Below, one piece after another: positions 32,653 to 41,493 of a stretch of DNA of 45,971 bases. Origin of the DNA: Myxococcales bacterium (lineage in GTDB: Bacteria; Myxococcota; Kuafuiibacteriia; Kuafuiibacteriales; Kuafuiibacteriaceae); NCBI GenBank assembly GCA_019634385.1, contig JAHQVK010000106.1, forward strand, positions 1 through 45,971. Direction: 5' to 3'. The number at the start of each line of letters is the position of its first letter. The stretch's first letter is position 1. The translations under genes and the position numbers were made by a program. The notes beneath the pieces are model-generated. The model was given only the letters and a program-made list of their open reading frames with translations, did no database searches and was not told where the DNA came from.

Positions 32653-32659
32653 AAATGAT

Positions 32660-33817
32660 ATGAGCGCCAGTAGCTACGTGTTTACTTCGGAGTCAGTCAG
32701 CGAAGGTCATCCCGACAAAGTGTCGGATCAGATCTCGGATACAATCCTCGACGCAATTCTTGAGCAGGATCCAAATGCACGGGTCGCCTGTGAGACCATG
32801 GTGCTTACCGGCACGGTTATCGTGGGTGGAGAGGTCACGACCAAGGCTAGCATTGATGTGCAGGACCTTGTTCGTGGCCGAATTCAGCATATTGGTTATA
32901 ACGATTCGTCCGTCGGTTTTGACTATAAGTCATGCGGTGTGGCCAATTACCTGAACAAACAATCTTTGGATATCGCTCAGGGGGTCGATCGGGATTCAAA
33001 AGAAGAGCAGGGTGCTGGCGACCAAGGGATGATGTTTGGCTTCGCAGTGAATGAAACGCCGGCGCTGATGCCCATGCCCATCCACTATTCGCACGAGCTG
33101 ATGCGACGCCTGACTGAGGTCCGGAAAGACGGAACGTTGCCGTTTCTACGTCCGGACAGTAAAGGGCAGGTCACCGTCCGGTATGAGGAGAACAAGCCGG
33201 TGGGTGTGGATACAGTGGTGATTTCCACCCAACATACCCCTGAGGCAACCAACGCCCAGATTCATGAAGGAGTCATTGAAGAGGTCATCAAGAAGGTAAT
33301 TCCCGCTAAGATGCTGGGATCCGGGGTTAAGTATCATATCAATCCCACCGGTCGTTTTGTGGTTGGGGGTCCGCATGGTGATGCAGGTCTGACCGGACGT
33401 AAGATCATTGTGGATACGTATGGTGGTATGGGGCGCCATGGTGGTGGTGCATTCTCAGGTAAGGATCCATCTAAAGTTGATCGCTCCGCTGCGTACATGG
33501 CGCGCTATATTGCAAAAAATATCGTGGCGTCTGGGGCTGCAGCTCGCGCAGAAGTACAGCTTGCCTATGCTATAGGGGTGGCAGAGCCGGTATCAGTGCT
33601 CGTGGACACTTTTGGAACGGGATTGGCGAATGAGAAGACCATCGCGCAGGCTGTTCGTGAGCATTTTAAGATTACGCCTCGTGGCATTACCGAGAGCCTA
33701 GACTTACTGAGACCCATTTACGCTAGAACTGCTGCTTATGGTCATTTTGGACCAGCTGAGTTCCCGTGGGAAAAGATCGACAAAGCAGAGGCGCTTCGGG
33801 CGACACTCAGTCTCTGA
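32660..33817 (+). CDS. metK: S-adenosylmethionine synthetase
   Basis: MetK makes S-adenosylmethionine from methionine and ATP. The 385-residue cytosolic protein matches the family end to end: [20 protein letters not shown] at the N-terminus with the ATP-binding His and metal-binding Asp, [12 protein letters not shown] (signature 1), and [21 protein letters not shown] (signature 2) with the phosphate-binding Gly/Lys residues. Length is normal (E. coli 384). GGAG sits seven bases before the ATG. It is divergent to the duplicated-domain gene and followed by a run of hairpins ending in an intrinsic terminator. SAM from this enzyme is used by TrmH encoded at 7431. Confidence 0.98.
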   Translation: MSASSYVFTSESVSEGHPDKVSDQISDTILDAILEQDPNARVACETMVLTGTVIVGGEVTTKASIDVQDLVRGRIQHIGYNDSSVGFDYKSCGVANYLNKQSLDIAQGVDRDSKEEQGAGDQGMMFGFAVNETPALMPMPIHYSHELMRRLTEVRKDGTLPFLRPDSKGQVTVRYEENKPVGVDTVVISTQHTPEATNAQIHEGVIEEVIKKVIPAKMLGSGVKYHINPTGRFVVGGPHGDAGLTGRKIIVDTYGGMGRHGGGAFSGKDPSKVDRSAAYMARYIAKNIVASGAAARAEVQLAYAIGVAEPVSVLVDTFGTGLANEKTIAQAVREHFKITPRGITESLDLLRPIYARTAAYGHFGPAEFPWEKIDKAEALRATLSL

Positions 33818-33912
33818 TGGCGCAAAAACTGCTACTTTAGAGTCGCGAAGGATCCGCTGATCAGAGAAGGTTTCGGTTTTTTTTGAAAAGCGGGCATATC
33901 CCATCGGGCAAC

Positions 33913-34002
33913 GAGGTTACTACCTCAAGCCTTCGCTGAGAGGCGAGGGCTTTAGCATGGTTGGTCCGGTTCTCCCTCCGGACCTCTCCTCCTTCCGTCC
34001 CA
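33913..34002 (+). other. Three hairpins upstream of the metK terminator
   Basis: GAGGT/ACCTC (33913-33926), AGCCTTCGC/GCGAGGGCT (33928-33951) and GGTCCGG/CCGGACC (33963-33984) follow one another before the terminator at 34003. With the terminator they would form a compact RNA of about 126 nt, either a metK 3' UTR or a separate small RNA. No promoter is evident. Confidence 0.4.
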
Positions 34003-34038
34003 GGGGTCGCGAGTGCTCCCCACTCGCGGCCCCTTTTT
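34003..34038 (+). terminator. Intrinsic terminator after metK
   Basis: GGGGTCGCGAGTG pairs with CACTCGCGGCCCC (13 positions, one T-G pair) around a short loop, followed at once by TTTTT. This is the clearest rho-independent terminator in the window. Confidence 0.9.
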
Positions 34039-34048
34039 GTATCTCTTT

Positions 34049-34115
34049 CGATAGGGAACTATCGCAAGAGCTCCGTTCAGTCTGAAAGCTTGGTTCGGCT
34101 TTCTGTATGAAACGG
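34049..34115 (+). other. Two further hairpins between metK and tatD
   Basis: CGATAG-GGAA-CTATCG lies at 34049-34064. A longer stem at 34073-34115 has outer CCGTT/AACGG and inner CTGAAAGC/GCTTTCTG pairing. No U-run follows. Function is unknown; they could mark the 3' end of the convergent tatD transcript. Confidence 0.35.
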
Positions 34116-34216
34116 TCGCACGACGAGGGCGCAGTCTGGACAAGGTAGGTCTTACACGACAGACGAAACGAAGGGGTAAATTTTGCTCCGACTGCATGTG
34201 GGGGTATGGGCAGCAG

Positions 34217-35023
34217 TCATGTTGTGGTGAGAGATGGCGAATCATCGCCAATGTGAAAAAAGCGCATGGCATTGTTACCAGTGATTGCCCTGACCTCGCT
34301 GGGGTCAAGTTGCCAAAGATTGGCTAGCTGGTTGACTGTATGAACAATGAAACTAGGTTCATTTCGTTTACCCCGCTTAGGTACGGGGGCTAAGTATGGA
34401 CAATCGGTTTCCACCAGCACTCGTTCTCGGGGTAGATTCCGGGCGACCTCCCGTAATGCTTCTGCGCTCTTGAAGGTCACAATGCCTGAGAAGCTGATAT
34501 AGAAACCAAGGGCTATGGCCGCATCTGCCAGTGCCTGGGTGCCTGTGAAGCAGTGGAGGACACCGCCTGTTTGGTCCGCTTGGCTATCTTTGAGCAGCTG
34601 AATGGTGTCTTCTTCTGCATCTCTTGTGTGCACAATAATGGGTTTGCCAACCTTTTGAGCTAAGGTCATGAAGCTTGCGAAGGCCTTTCTTTGTGCCTCG
34701 CGGGGCGACTGATCGTAGTAGTAATCTAATCCGGTCTCGCCGATGGCCACCACCTGCGGATGACGGGCCATTGTCTCTAAGGTGTTCAGCATCGGCTCGT
34801 CTACGATTTGTGCGTCGTGGGGATGAATGCCAACGGTCGCATAGAAACCGTTTTGACCATCCACTAGCGCTAGCGTGCGCTCATTGCTTTCAAAGCCATC
34901 GCTAGCGCCAATACATATCAGGTGAGTCAAACCAGCTGTACGGGCTCGTTCGATGACCTGCTCTCGATCGGTGTCAAAGTCGGGTCCATCGAGATGGGCA
35001 TGACTGTCGATGAAGACGGACAT
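34217..35023 (-). CDS. tatD: TatD-family metal-dependent deoxyribonuclease
   Basis: TatD proteins are TIM-barrel nucleases acting from the 3' end on DNA, some with roles in repair. The 268-residue protein starts MSVFIDSHAHLDG, holding the first two metal His ligands (H-x-H). Next come the conserved Glu in VVAIGETGLDYYYD, the His of KPIIVHTRDAEEDT, LHCFTG, and the last Asp in RVLVETDCPYLAPVPKRGKRNEP, all normal. An open frame continues nine codons upstream, but MSVFIDSHAHLDG matches the usual start and has AGGA just before it. It lies on the minus strand downstream of holB and metG, an order often seen in bacteria, with an RRM gene between. Confidence 0.95.
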   Translation of the reverse strand: MSVFIDSHAHLDGPDFDTDREQVIERARTAGLTHLICIGASDGFESNERTLALVDGQNGFYATVGIHPHDAQIVDEPMLNTLETMARHPQVVAIGETGLDYYYDQSPREAQRKAFASFMTLAQKVGKPIIVHTRDAEEDTIQLLKDSQADQTGGVLHCFTGTQALADAAIALGFYISFSGIVTFKSAEALREVARNLPRERVLVETDCPYLAPVPKRGKRNEPSFIVHTVNQLANLWQLDPSEVRAITGNNAMRFFHIGDDSPSLTTT

Positions 35024-35136
35024 ATCCTGCTGGTAATTAACGGACCTCACTCAGTAGGTCCAGCGATGAGGGGCGGTGTCGCGAGCAAGCTTAGTCTTGG
35101 CTCAGGCGGGGAGGCGTTTACTGGGTGAAGATTGAC

Positions 35137-35433
35137 TCAGCGAGGACGACGGGGTCCACCTCCTGGGCCTCGCCCCCGCGGTGGTCGCTCGTTGGCGGAG
35201 TCAATGCGGACATTCCGACCCATAACCGGTTGGCCGTTGCATTGTTCTCGGGCGTTGTAGGCTTCGTCCTCAGAGTTGAACTCTACGAACGCGAATCCCC
35301 GCGGACGACCTGTGTCTCGGTCGAGCACCACATGTGCACTCACCGGGTCGAAACCTTGGGCTTTAAACATCTCCAGGACGGCATCCTCGTCAGCGTTATA
35401 AGATAAATTGCCAACGAACAGCTTCTTGCTCAT
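35137..35433 (-). CDS. Small RRM-type RNA-binding protein
   Basis: This 98-residue cytoplasmic protein has a single RNA recognition motif. RNP2 is KLFVGNLSY near the start and RNP1 is RGFAFVEF (about 45-52), with the aromatic residues that stack on RNA bases. The last 17 residues are Arg, Gly and Pro rich (PPRGRGPGGGPRRPR), a tail often seen in cyanobacterial and myxobacterial Rbp proteins, some of which respond to cold. The ATG is preceded by GAGAGAA. The 5' leader carries two copies of a purine-rich block (on this strand), so self-binding is a possibility but only inferred. The next genes upstream and downstream are unrelated. Confidence 0.92.
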   Translation of the reverse strand: MSKKLFVGNLSYNADEDAVLEMFKAQGFDPVSAHVVLDRDTGRPRGFAFVEFNSEDEAYNAREQCNGQPVMGRNVRIDSANERPPRGRGPGGGPRRPR

Positions 35434-35434
35434 T

Positions 35435-35494
35435 TCTCTCGCTACCTCTCAATGCGAACCGACAAGCGGAACGCGCTATCTCTTGCTACCTCTC
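35435..35494 (-). repeat. Direct repeat in the RRM gene leader
   Basis: On the minus strand GAGAGGTAGC-AGAGA occurs twice (35435-35450 and 35479-35494, one mismatch in 16, 44 bases apart). The copy nearer the gene includes its ribosome binding site. It could be a binding site for the encoded protein or a chance repeat. Confidence 0.5.
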
Positions 35495-35690
35495 TCATTT
35501 TACCAAGCATAAGGAGCTGAGGACAATTTCTGTCATCCTCGACCGAGCTTGGCGATCCACCCGGCCCAGCTTCATTCTGTTGAGAGAATTTTTGGGGGAC
35601 GTGTGGTATCAGACTCGCCAGTAGCAACACCATCATGCTCGCGTGGGTGTTCACTCGGCAAGAAAACTTTGTCCTTACCTTCACAAAACC

Positions 35691-36614
35691 TTATAGAGGT
35701 GTTTGTGTGAGTAGGTGCCTAAGTGCCTGTTGAGCGACTTGTTGGGTATCTGAGCTCAGACTTGTGTCCCTTAATAGGGTTTCGAGGAAGTGTCGATCGT
35801 GAGCATGGCCTATATTCCCGAGCGCTTCAATAGCTGCTTCTTGTGCCGCTTCATGAGGTTCAGTGGCCAGTTGACGTAGGGTTGTTCGGGTGCCTTCTAT
35901 TCGCCACTGTCCGCTAAGTACACACATGAATATGCGCTCTTCAAAGTGCTTTGAACGTAGGTTGCGCCGAATTTGGTATATACCGGTCTCGTCGCCCAAA
36001 TGGGCCATGATGGCCCACGCTACGAACCGGTCCGACCAAGTGATAAACCACCGGCCCGCATATCGTCTCAAGACGGGAAGGGATGAAGTTTGTCGAAGTC
36101 TACCTATGCCTTCGAGTGCGAGAGCCTGAAGTCCGGATACTTGTAAGCTTGCTTCCAACCGGTTTTGTCCGCGAATATCTTTGAGAATTGCGAGGGTGTA
36201 TGCAGCCTCGAAACCCTGTGGTTCGGGGAGAGATACCCAGCTCGCAAGAATATCAACTATAGAGGCCGGGATAGTTATATCCATCTTAGCGAGATCACCA
36301 ATGGCTGCTACTGCTTGGGCTCGTACCTGAGGATGGTGATCAGCGAGCCGGGCTTCGAGAGCATCAACTCGGTGATTAAGAGTCTCCACCGGTCCAGGCA
36401 TGAGAGCAAGTGCTGTGCATGCTTGCAGGCGTACGCCAGCATCCGGGTCGAACAATAGTTTGTAAATGACTCGAACTGTAGCCTCATCCGGATATATATT
36501 TTCCTCAGCGGTCAAACGTCCATAGGCGGAGAGCGCAGTTCTGCGAATCCTCGGGTCCGAATCTCGGAGGTTGTCCACCGTAGTCTGGAGGTTCTCTCGG
36601 ATTGGTTTAGCCAC
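35691..36614 (-). CDS. HEAT-repeat protein
   Basis: This 307-residue, all-helical protein is built from HEAT-type units. Repeating segments include DSDPRIRRTALSAYGRL, DPDAGVRLQACTALALM, DHHPQVRAQAVAAIGDL and EPHEAAQEAAIEALGNIG, each with the D/P-x-V/A-R-x-x-A pattern of paired helices. Between the third and last is a more divergent stretch (about 130-255). No catalytic motif, signal peptide or membrane segment is visible. Such proteins are scaffolds or, when lyase-like, act on phycobilins, but nothing here points to the latter. It follows metG on the minus strand, with 71 bases between. Confidence 0.85.
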   Translation of the reverse strand: MAKPIRENLQTTVDNLRDSDPRIRRTALSAYGRLTAEENIYPDEATVRVIYKLLFDPDAGVRLQACTALALMPGPVETLNHRVDALEARLADHHPQVRAQAVAAIGDLAKMDITIPASIVDILASWVSLPEPQGFEAAYTLAILKDIRGQNRLEASLQVSGLQALALEGIGRLRQTSSLPVLRRYAGRWFITWSDRFVAWAIMAHLGDETGIYQIRRNLRSKHFEERIFMCVLSGQWRIEGTRTTLRQLATEPHEAAQEAAIEALGNIGHAHDRHFLETLLRDTSLSSDTQQVAQQALRHLLTQTPL

Positions 36615-36685
36615 CGCAGCACTATTTAGGCCCGATACGGGAACTTTATCCCGGGAACCCAGTAGCTGCTTGATACACCTAAAGA

Positions 36686-38725
36686 TCAGGATATTCGACT
36701 CCCTATCTCGGTTTCGGCACCAGGATCAATGATGCTGGCTTGCTTGCCTGCGGCAAGTACCATTCCCTCACTAACCCCGAATCGCATTTTTCGTGGCTTA
36801 AGGTTGGCAACCACCACGACTTTCTTTCCGGTGAGCTCATCGGGATTATAGATTTGAGCTAGACCAGCAAAAATGGTTCGCAACCGACCCTCGCCGAGAT
36901 CAATACTCAGTTTAAGGAGTTTTTTCGCTTCTGGTATAGATTGAGCATCTACAACCAACCCAACTCTTAGATCAATTTGGGAAAAGGTGTCGATAGTGAT
37001 TTCGTCCTCAATCGGCTCGATAATCGGTGCCGGTGCACTGACCGCTGTGGTACTTTTTGCCTCGGGGTTGACCGGTTTGGATGCCTCAAAAATACGTTCA
37101 AGATGTTCTTTGCTTATGCGCTGAGCCAGAATGTCTCCATCACCCACCTTAGTATCGAGGAGGTCAAAAGCAACCGCCTCTGCAAACCGCTGAGGGCCGC
37201 CCTGAAGGCCTAACATCTTATAAGCACGTTGGGCAAAATCGGGAGCGGCCGGAGCAACAAGAACAACTGCTGCTCGAGCTAAGTTGAGGCATAGAGTGAC
37301 GATCTTGCGGGCTGCCTCCGGATCTTTTTTTACCAGCTTCCACGGCTCATTCTCCTGGAAGATGCGATTGCCACGTGTGGCGATCTTTGTGGCGAGCGAC
37401 ATGGCTCCGGCTTGATCGAATTTCTCGTAGCAGATAATGGCTTCTTCAACCATTCGTTGGATCTCAGCCTGATAGCTACGCAAGTCGGCAAAGTCGGAAG
37501 CATACTTCCCATCTATTTTGTTGGCGAGGAACTTCGCACCTCGTGAGACTAAGTTTGCTACGTTGTTGACCAGTTCCGCGTTGACGATATTGGCAAACTC
37601 TTCAGCGGAGAGATCTATATCATCGGCGGAGGAGCCTAAGCGAGAAGCGTAAAACCACCGCAAGTAGAGAGGATCAAGATGCTCGAGGTATGTTCTGGCT
37701 TGAACGAAGGTGCCGCGAGTTTTTGACATCTTTTTACCCTCAACTGTTAAGAAACCATGGACGTGCACATAGTCGGGTTTTTTGAGGTTTGCGCTCGCGA
37801 GCAGGGCTGGCCAAAACAATGTGTGAAAGTATACGATGTCTTTGCCTATGACATGTACAAGTTTCATTTTACCTTCTCGCCACAGCTCGGTTAGTCGATG
37901 CGGTGTACCCCGACTCTTAGCCCAAGCCTCTGTCGAGGAAATATAGCCAATAGGAGCATCAACCCAGACATAGAAGTACTTTCCGGGCTCACCAGGAATG
38001 GGGAACCCAAAGTAGGGGGTGTCTCTCGAAATACACCAGTCTTTGAGGCCGGCCTCTAGCCATCCACGGACAAAGTTTCTAATCGCCGGTTGCAGGTGAC
38101 CTTCTTCCTCAAACCAAGCGCGAAGTTCATGTTCTAATGTCTGAAGGTTGACGAATAGATGCTCGGAGGTTCGGCGAACAGGTTTGGTGTTGGTTAGGAC
38201 GCTGTATGGTTCCTTGAGATCGCTAGGATCATAGGTTTTGCCACAGGCTTCACATACATCACCGAATTGCTCAGAAGTACCACAAAATGGACATGTCCCT
38301 TTAACGAAGCGATCAGGTAGAAATTGTTGGGCTTGTTCGTCGTAGAATTGTTCTAGCGGGCGTTTTTCGATAAGGTTTTTGGCCTTCAGCGCATCGAATA
38401 TCTCGTGAACCCATCTTCGATTCTCTTCGGAATTCGTGGAGTGGAAGCTGTCGAAAGCTATGCCAAACGCGGTGAAGTCTTCTAGGTGTTCCTTCGCAAA
38501 CCGAGCAACAAACTCTTCCGGAGCGACACCCGCCTTTCTTGCATTTAGTTCAATGGGGGTGCCATGAGTATCGTCGGCGCAAATGAATATGGCTTCCTTT
38601 CCTGTCATGCGTAACGCGCGCACGTAGATGTCGGTCATGATGTACTCCACCAGATGACCAAGGTGGATACTGCCGTTCGCGTAGGGTAACGCGGCAGTTA
38701 CCAGAACAACGTCGCTCATGGTCAT
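36686..38725 (-). CDS. metG: Methionyl-tRNA synthetase
   Basis: MetG charges tRNA-Met. The 679-residue protein has the class I HIGH-type motif LPYANGSIHLGHLVEYI, a four-cysteine zinc knuckle (CPFCGTSEQFGDVCEACG), and KMSKT in GKKMSKTRGTF as the KMSKS loop. An anticodon-binding helical domain ends near residue 540. The C-terminal EMAP/Trbp111-like tRNA-binding domain (about 575-679) is fused, with IDLRVGLVVDAQSIPEAKKL and KPRKMRFGVSEGMVLAA. A linker rich in Ala, Pro and Thr precedes it. ATG 38725 or 38719 may be the start. It follows holB, from which a family A repeat separates it. Confidence 0.97.
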   Translation of the reverse strand: MTMSDVVLVTAALPYANGSIHLGHLVEYIMTDIYVRALRMTGKEAIFICADDTHGTPIELNARKAGVAPEEFVARFAKEHLEDFTAFGIAFDSFHSTNSEENRRWVHEIFDALKAKNLIEKRPLEQFYDEQAQQFLPDRFVKGTCPFCGTSEQFGDVCEACGKTYDPSDLKEPYSVLTNTKPVRRTSEHLFVNLQTLEHELRAWFEEEGHLQPAIRNFVRGWLEAGLKDWCISRDTPYFGFPIPGEPGKYFYVWVDAPIGYISSTEAWAKSRGTPHRLTELWREGKMKLVHVIGKDIVYFHTLFWPALLASANLKKPDYVHVHGFLTVEGKKMSKTRGTFVQARTYLEHLDPLYLRWFYASRLGSSADDIDLSAEEFANIVNAELVNNVANLVSRGAKFLANKIDGKYASDFADLRSYQAEIQRMVEEAIICYEKFDQAGAMSLATKIATRGNRIFQENEPWKLVKKDPEAARKIVTLCLNLARAAVVLVAPAAPDFAQRAYKMLGLQGGPQRFAEAVAFDLLDTKVGDGDILAQRISKEHLERIFEASKPVNPEAKSTTAVSAPAPIIEPIEDEITIDTFSQIDLRVGLVVDAQSIPEAKKLLKLSIDLGEGRLRTIFAGLAQIYNPDELTGKKVVVVANLKPRKMRFGVSEGMVLAAGKQASIIDPGAETEIGSRIS

Positions 38726-38801
38726 GGTCCGTAGCGAACCGCGACTCTATCCAACAAGGGCTTTGTTTGACGAATAACTGCTCGTGGGAATCCAGAGGCA
38801 T

Positions 38802-38974
38802 TAGGGCGTGTCTTTAACCTCCGGACTGCGTTCTGACTTGTTTCCCACATTTGTGAGGGGTCGGTGGCTTCTCCCCCCTTTCGGGCCCCTCGGCTGGGTA
38901 CATCCAGTACCCTCCCTCCGGGGCCGACCGCTACGGCGTCATCTCCGCAGCCGGAGGGCAAAAGACACGCCCTA
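38802..38974 (-). repeat. Family A structured repeat, copy 3
   Basis: On the minus strand this 173-nt copy starts with the TAG that ends holB and lies before metG. The ends TAGGGCGTGTCTT and AAGACACGCCCTA are a perfect 13-bp inverted repeat, with CCTCCGG/CCGGAGG pairing inside. It shares the GGTAC-TGGAT-GTACC hairpin, CCC-GAAA-GGG and GTGGGAAACAAGTCAGAACG. The GGTGGC side of one hairpin is changed here (GGGGGGAGAAGCCACC), so that arm is weaker. Confidence 0.9.
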
Positions 38975-40009
38975 AAGTTCTGCCAGGGGGAGCTTGTTGG
39001 TCAGAACCAAGAGCAGTTGCTCCATCAACATGGTGGCATTGAGGTTGTAGGGCAGATCGAGTTGTCGACGAGCGTGTAAAAGCGCATCCGCACGAGCGAG
39101 GGTGATCTGAATGCCTCGTTGCTGTGCCAATTTGGTGAGCATCGGTCGATGTCCCACGTAGATAATTCGTTCATGGTTGGTGCCGGTGGCTAAGAGAAGT
39201 TGGTCGCGAACCCAAATCAACCAGGCATCAAGGAGGTCGGCCAGCGCCACCCGGTCCTTAGCTATTTCTGCTGCTTGGGTACCGAGTTCGAGAAGACCGT
39301 TTGGGTTTAGGGGATCGAAGAGGGTGTCTAGGGTGTGGACGGTTTCGAGGCGTGCAAATAGGGTGTCGGGCTCTAGGCCCAGGGCCTGACCAGGAGCACC
39401 GCCAGATAGGCGTGCCAGCGTAGTCTGCTGTTCGCGAGGTAGTTCCGGCCGATGACGGACAATAATTTCCTCAACCTGCTCGATGGAGAGAGGTCCAAAT
39501 CTTACTTTCTGACAGCGGCTTTGGATGGTTGGGAGCAGCGATGTCGGTTTTTCGGAGATCAGAATGATGTGGGTCTCAGACGGTGGTTCCTCAAGTGTTT
39601 TGAGTAGAGCGTTTTGCGCAGAGACTCCCATACGATGAGCTTCGTGGATGAGAACCACTTTTCTTCGTCCTTCGAGCGGGTGTAGATGGAGGGCTCGCTC
39701 TGTCGCACGAATGGATTCTAGGACGATATTGTTTCGATCATTGGGCTTTATGACGTGCTGATCACCATGGGTCAGGGTTCCAAGCTTATAGCACGACGGA
39801 CATTGTTGGCATGCGTTCCCTGGGGGTTTGGGCGTATGACACAAAAGCAAGGCGGCTAAAGCCTCGGCTGTTGTGCGCTTACCAACGCCGCGAGGTCCCT
39901 CAAACAGAAGGGCATGGGGAACCTGCCCGGCTGCGTAGCGTCCTTGGAGGGTGCGGGTGATTGGGTGGTGACCAACCAGTGATCGGAAGTCGGGTGCAGA
40001 GGTATTCAC
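38972..40009 (-). CDS. holB: DNA polymerase III delta-prime subunit
   Basis: HolB is part of the clamp loader that places the sliding clamp on DNA. The start is GTG at 40009, two bases after the stop of the upstream gene, giving 345 residues; a frame open to 40081 lies inside that gene and is not used. Walker A reads GPRGVGKRT, with Arg in the usual Ser/Thr position. Zinc-binding cysteines are in CQQCPSC plus an upstream Cys. Walker B is the degenerate VVLIHEAHRM (DEAD-like in relatives), and the sensor 1/Arg-finger segment is NALLKTLEEPPSETHIILIS with SRCQKVRF. Both weak nucleotide motifs fit a delta-prime-like, non-hydrolysing subunit. The stop codon TAG coincides with the end of the family A repeat. 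Confidence 0.93.
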   Translation of the reverse strand: MNTSAPDFRSLVGHHPITRTLQGRYAAGQVPHALLFEGPRGVGKRTTAEALAALLLCHTPKPPGNACQQCPSCYKLGTLTHGDQHVIKPNDRNNIVLESIRATERALHLHPLEGRRKVVLIHEAHRMGVSAQNALLKTLEEPPSETHIILISEKPTSLLPTIQSRCQKVRFGPLSIEQVEEIIVRHRPELPREQQTTLARLSGGAPGQALGLEPDTLFARLETVHTLDTLFDPLNPNGLLELGTQAAEIAKDRVALADLLDAWLIWVRDQLLLATGTNHERIIYVGHRPMLTKLAQQRGIQITLARADALLHARRQLDLPYNLNATMLMEQLLLVLTNKLPLAEL

Positions 40010-40011
40010 CT

Positions 40012-41034
40012 CTAGCCTATGGCTCGTTGGACGAGACGTTCTGCCCGTCCATCGGATAGGGCTTCCAGTCGGGCGGTACAATGTCGGTAATCCTCGTATG
40101 AGCGGGCGGGATCCCTAGAGCGATTGAGCTCACATTGAATGAGTCTCCGTATGCTGTCCCGGATCGCTACGAAGCGAAGTTCGTCGGGAAGTGCGTCCCG
40201 CTCAGCGTTTGTGAGGGGACGAGTACGTTGATACCCGTCAATCATTGCCCGTACCTTGGTGAGCCGAAATCGCCCGGCTGGACCACCTCTTTGTTTGGGG
40301 CTGGGTTCCCAACACCAAGAGGACAGAGAAGTAGCCAGGTCCATGACGAGTCGATCCCGACAAGCGGATTCAAACTCAACCGTCCCAACAAAAAAGTCCC
40401 GTTGGTATCTTCCCCGGCTAATAGTGAGGTCCCCGTGAATGGCTCCCAGAGGTAACACCGAACGAAGAAGGCGGGTTTCTTGATGCTGTAAAGCTTCACC
40501 TAGTACAGAGACTACCGGTTCGAAGCGTTGAGCGAGTCGTCGCCGAGTTAATGCTCGGTCCAACCTTCCTTGTTTTTCGAGCATGGTTGAGATGCCCCAG
40601 GGATTGGTTCGTCGTCGTCGAAAGGATGAGGTAGCTCGATGAATATCTCCAAGTAATCGACCTACGGTGCGAACATGGCGCGCGCGTACTTCAAAGATAC
40701 CGAGTGCTCGGCCTGGCATATGTTCAAACAGGCTGACATATCGGCCGCGCCGGGCCCAAGGGGTAAATGTGCCTCGGGCTACATTGCGGACGAGACTAGG
40801 AACGGGGAGGCCAGCCCTCTTGAGTTGGAGAAGAAGATCCTTCTCGTAGACCATGTCATCAAGGGTTTTCCGCTCAGTGATGCGTAGGTCATACCTCCTA
40901 CCGCCAGCCTTGACCCAGTAGGAGGTATAAGCAGTGGTTTTGGCGTTTCCGCCAAAATCCTCCAGGTCTTCGAGGTGGTACAACGAGAGGATGGAGCGGA
41001 CCTCCTCGCGGTCCAAGACGACGTTGGCAGCCAC
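40012..41034 (-). CDS. Degenerate kinase-fold protein (ThrB2/aminoglycoside phosphotransferase type)
   Basis: This 340-residue protein has the protein-kinase-like fold of choline and homoserine kinases. A basic N-lobe strand (RRYDLRITER) and a helix with Glu (MVYEKDLLLQLKRAGLPVPSLV) fit. The catalytic loop is AIHGDLTISRGRYQRD (198-213): H200 and D202 are kept, but the metal-binding Asn expected near residue 207 is Arg. The second metal Asp (IDFxxA) appears as E220 in VEFESAC. It may therefore be a weak kinase or a pseudokinase. The start is GTG at 41034. It is the first gene of a minus-strand unit followed two bases later by holB. The substrate is unknown. Confidence 0.65.
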   Translation of the reverse strand: MAANVVLDREEVRSILSLYHLEDLEDFGGNAKTTAYTSYWVKAGGRRYDLRITERKTLDDMVYEKDLLLQLKRAGLPVPSLVRNVARGTFTPWARRGRYVSLFEHMPGRALGIFEVRARHVRTVGRLLGDIHRATSSFRRRRTNPWGISTMLEKQGRLDRALTRRRLAQRFEPVVSVLGEALQHQETRLLRSVLPLGAIHGDLTISRGRYQRDFFVGTVEFESACRDRLVMDLATSLSSWCWEPSPKQRGGPAGRFRLTKVRAMIDGYQRTRPLTNAERDALPDELRFVAIRDSIRRLIQCELNRSRDPARSYEDYRHCTARLEALSDGRAERLVQRAIG

Positions 41035-41295
41035 TTCGTGAGGACACTAGCCTGGGGGGAGCTATACGGCCAGTCTTGAGAACGACTGTTAATAGTCATG
41101 GGGGGCTTACGATGGGGGCGCGCTTTTACCGGCATTAGTGACCCTTAGGCCGGCAAGAAACGCTAAGCTTTGCGGGAGCTTTTGGGAGATAGCGAAGTAT
41201 TTGCATGTGTTGGGGTAAATTAAGGACGAATGCCAAGCCACCCGTGAGTGACAAGTCACTCAAAGGTGCGTGATGAATGCCGAGAGTGTAAATAT

Positions 41296-41493
41296 ATGCC
41301 CGAACATTCGCCCTCACTGATTCGGGAGGAACTTGTTGCGCTTGTTCAAGAAAATCGACAGGCAGCAGCCGCGCTGCACACGATATTTGAACTGTGCGTA
41401 GAGATGGGAGTGCTATCCCTCACAGAATTTACAACGCGATCCCAGCTTGCTGAAGACTGTGATGCGGAGTGTGAGTCTCCAAAATCCATTTAG
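41296..41493 (+). CDS. Possible small helical protein
   Basis: A 65-residue frame starts MPEHSPSLIREELVALVQEN and continues with alternating hydrophobic and charged residues, so it would be one or two helices. A GTG 16 codons upstream (41248) would add CRECKY, a Cys pair. No family was recognised and the ribosome binding site is weak. The end overlaps the convergent lipoprotein gene by four bases. The helical composition argues for a real gene but the evidence is thin. Confidence 0.35.
   Translation: MPEHSPSLIREELVALVQENRQAAAALHTIFELCVEMGVLSLTEFTTRSQLAEDCDAECESPKSI

Noticed and set aside
33931..33955. CTGAGAGG after metK as a TPP riboswitch core
   Set aside because: No ACCTGA...GGATAAT partner is present, and it sits downstream, not upstream, of a gene.
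35442..35684. 80-residue ORF upstream of the RRM gene
   Set aside because: It covers the RRM leader, has irregular composition and no ribosome binding site.
38722..38961. ORFs inside family A copies (also 1988-2173 and 17930-18124)
   Set aside because: They differ in frame and product between copies and are interrupted by structure; the element is non-coding.
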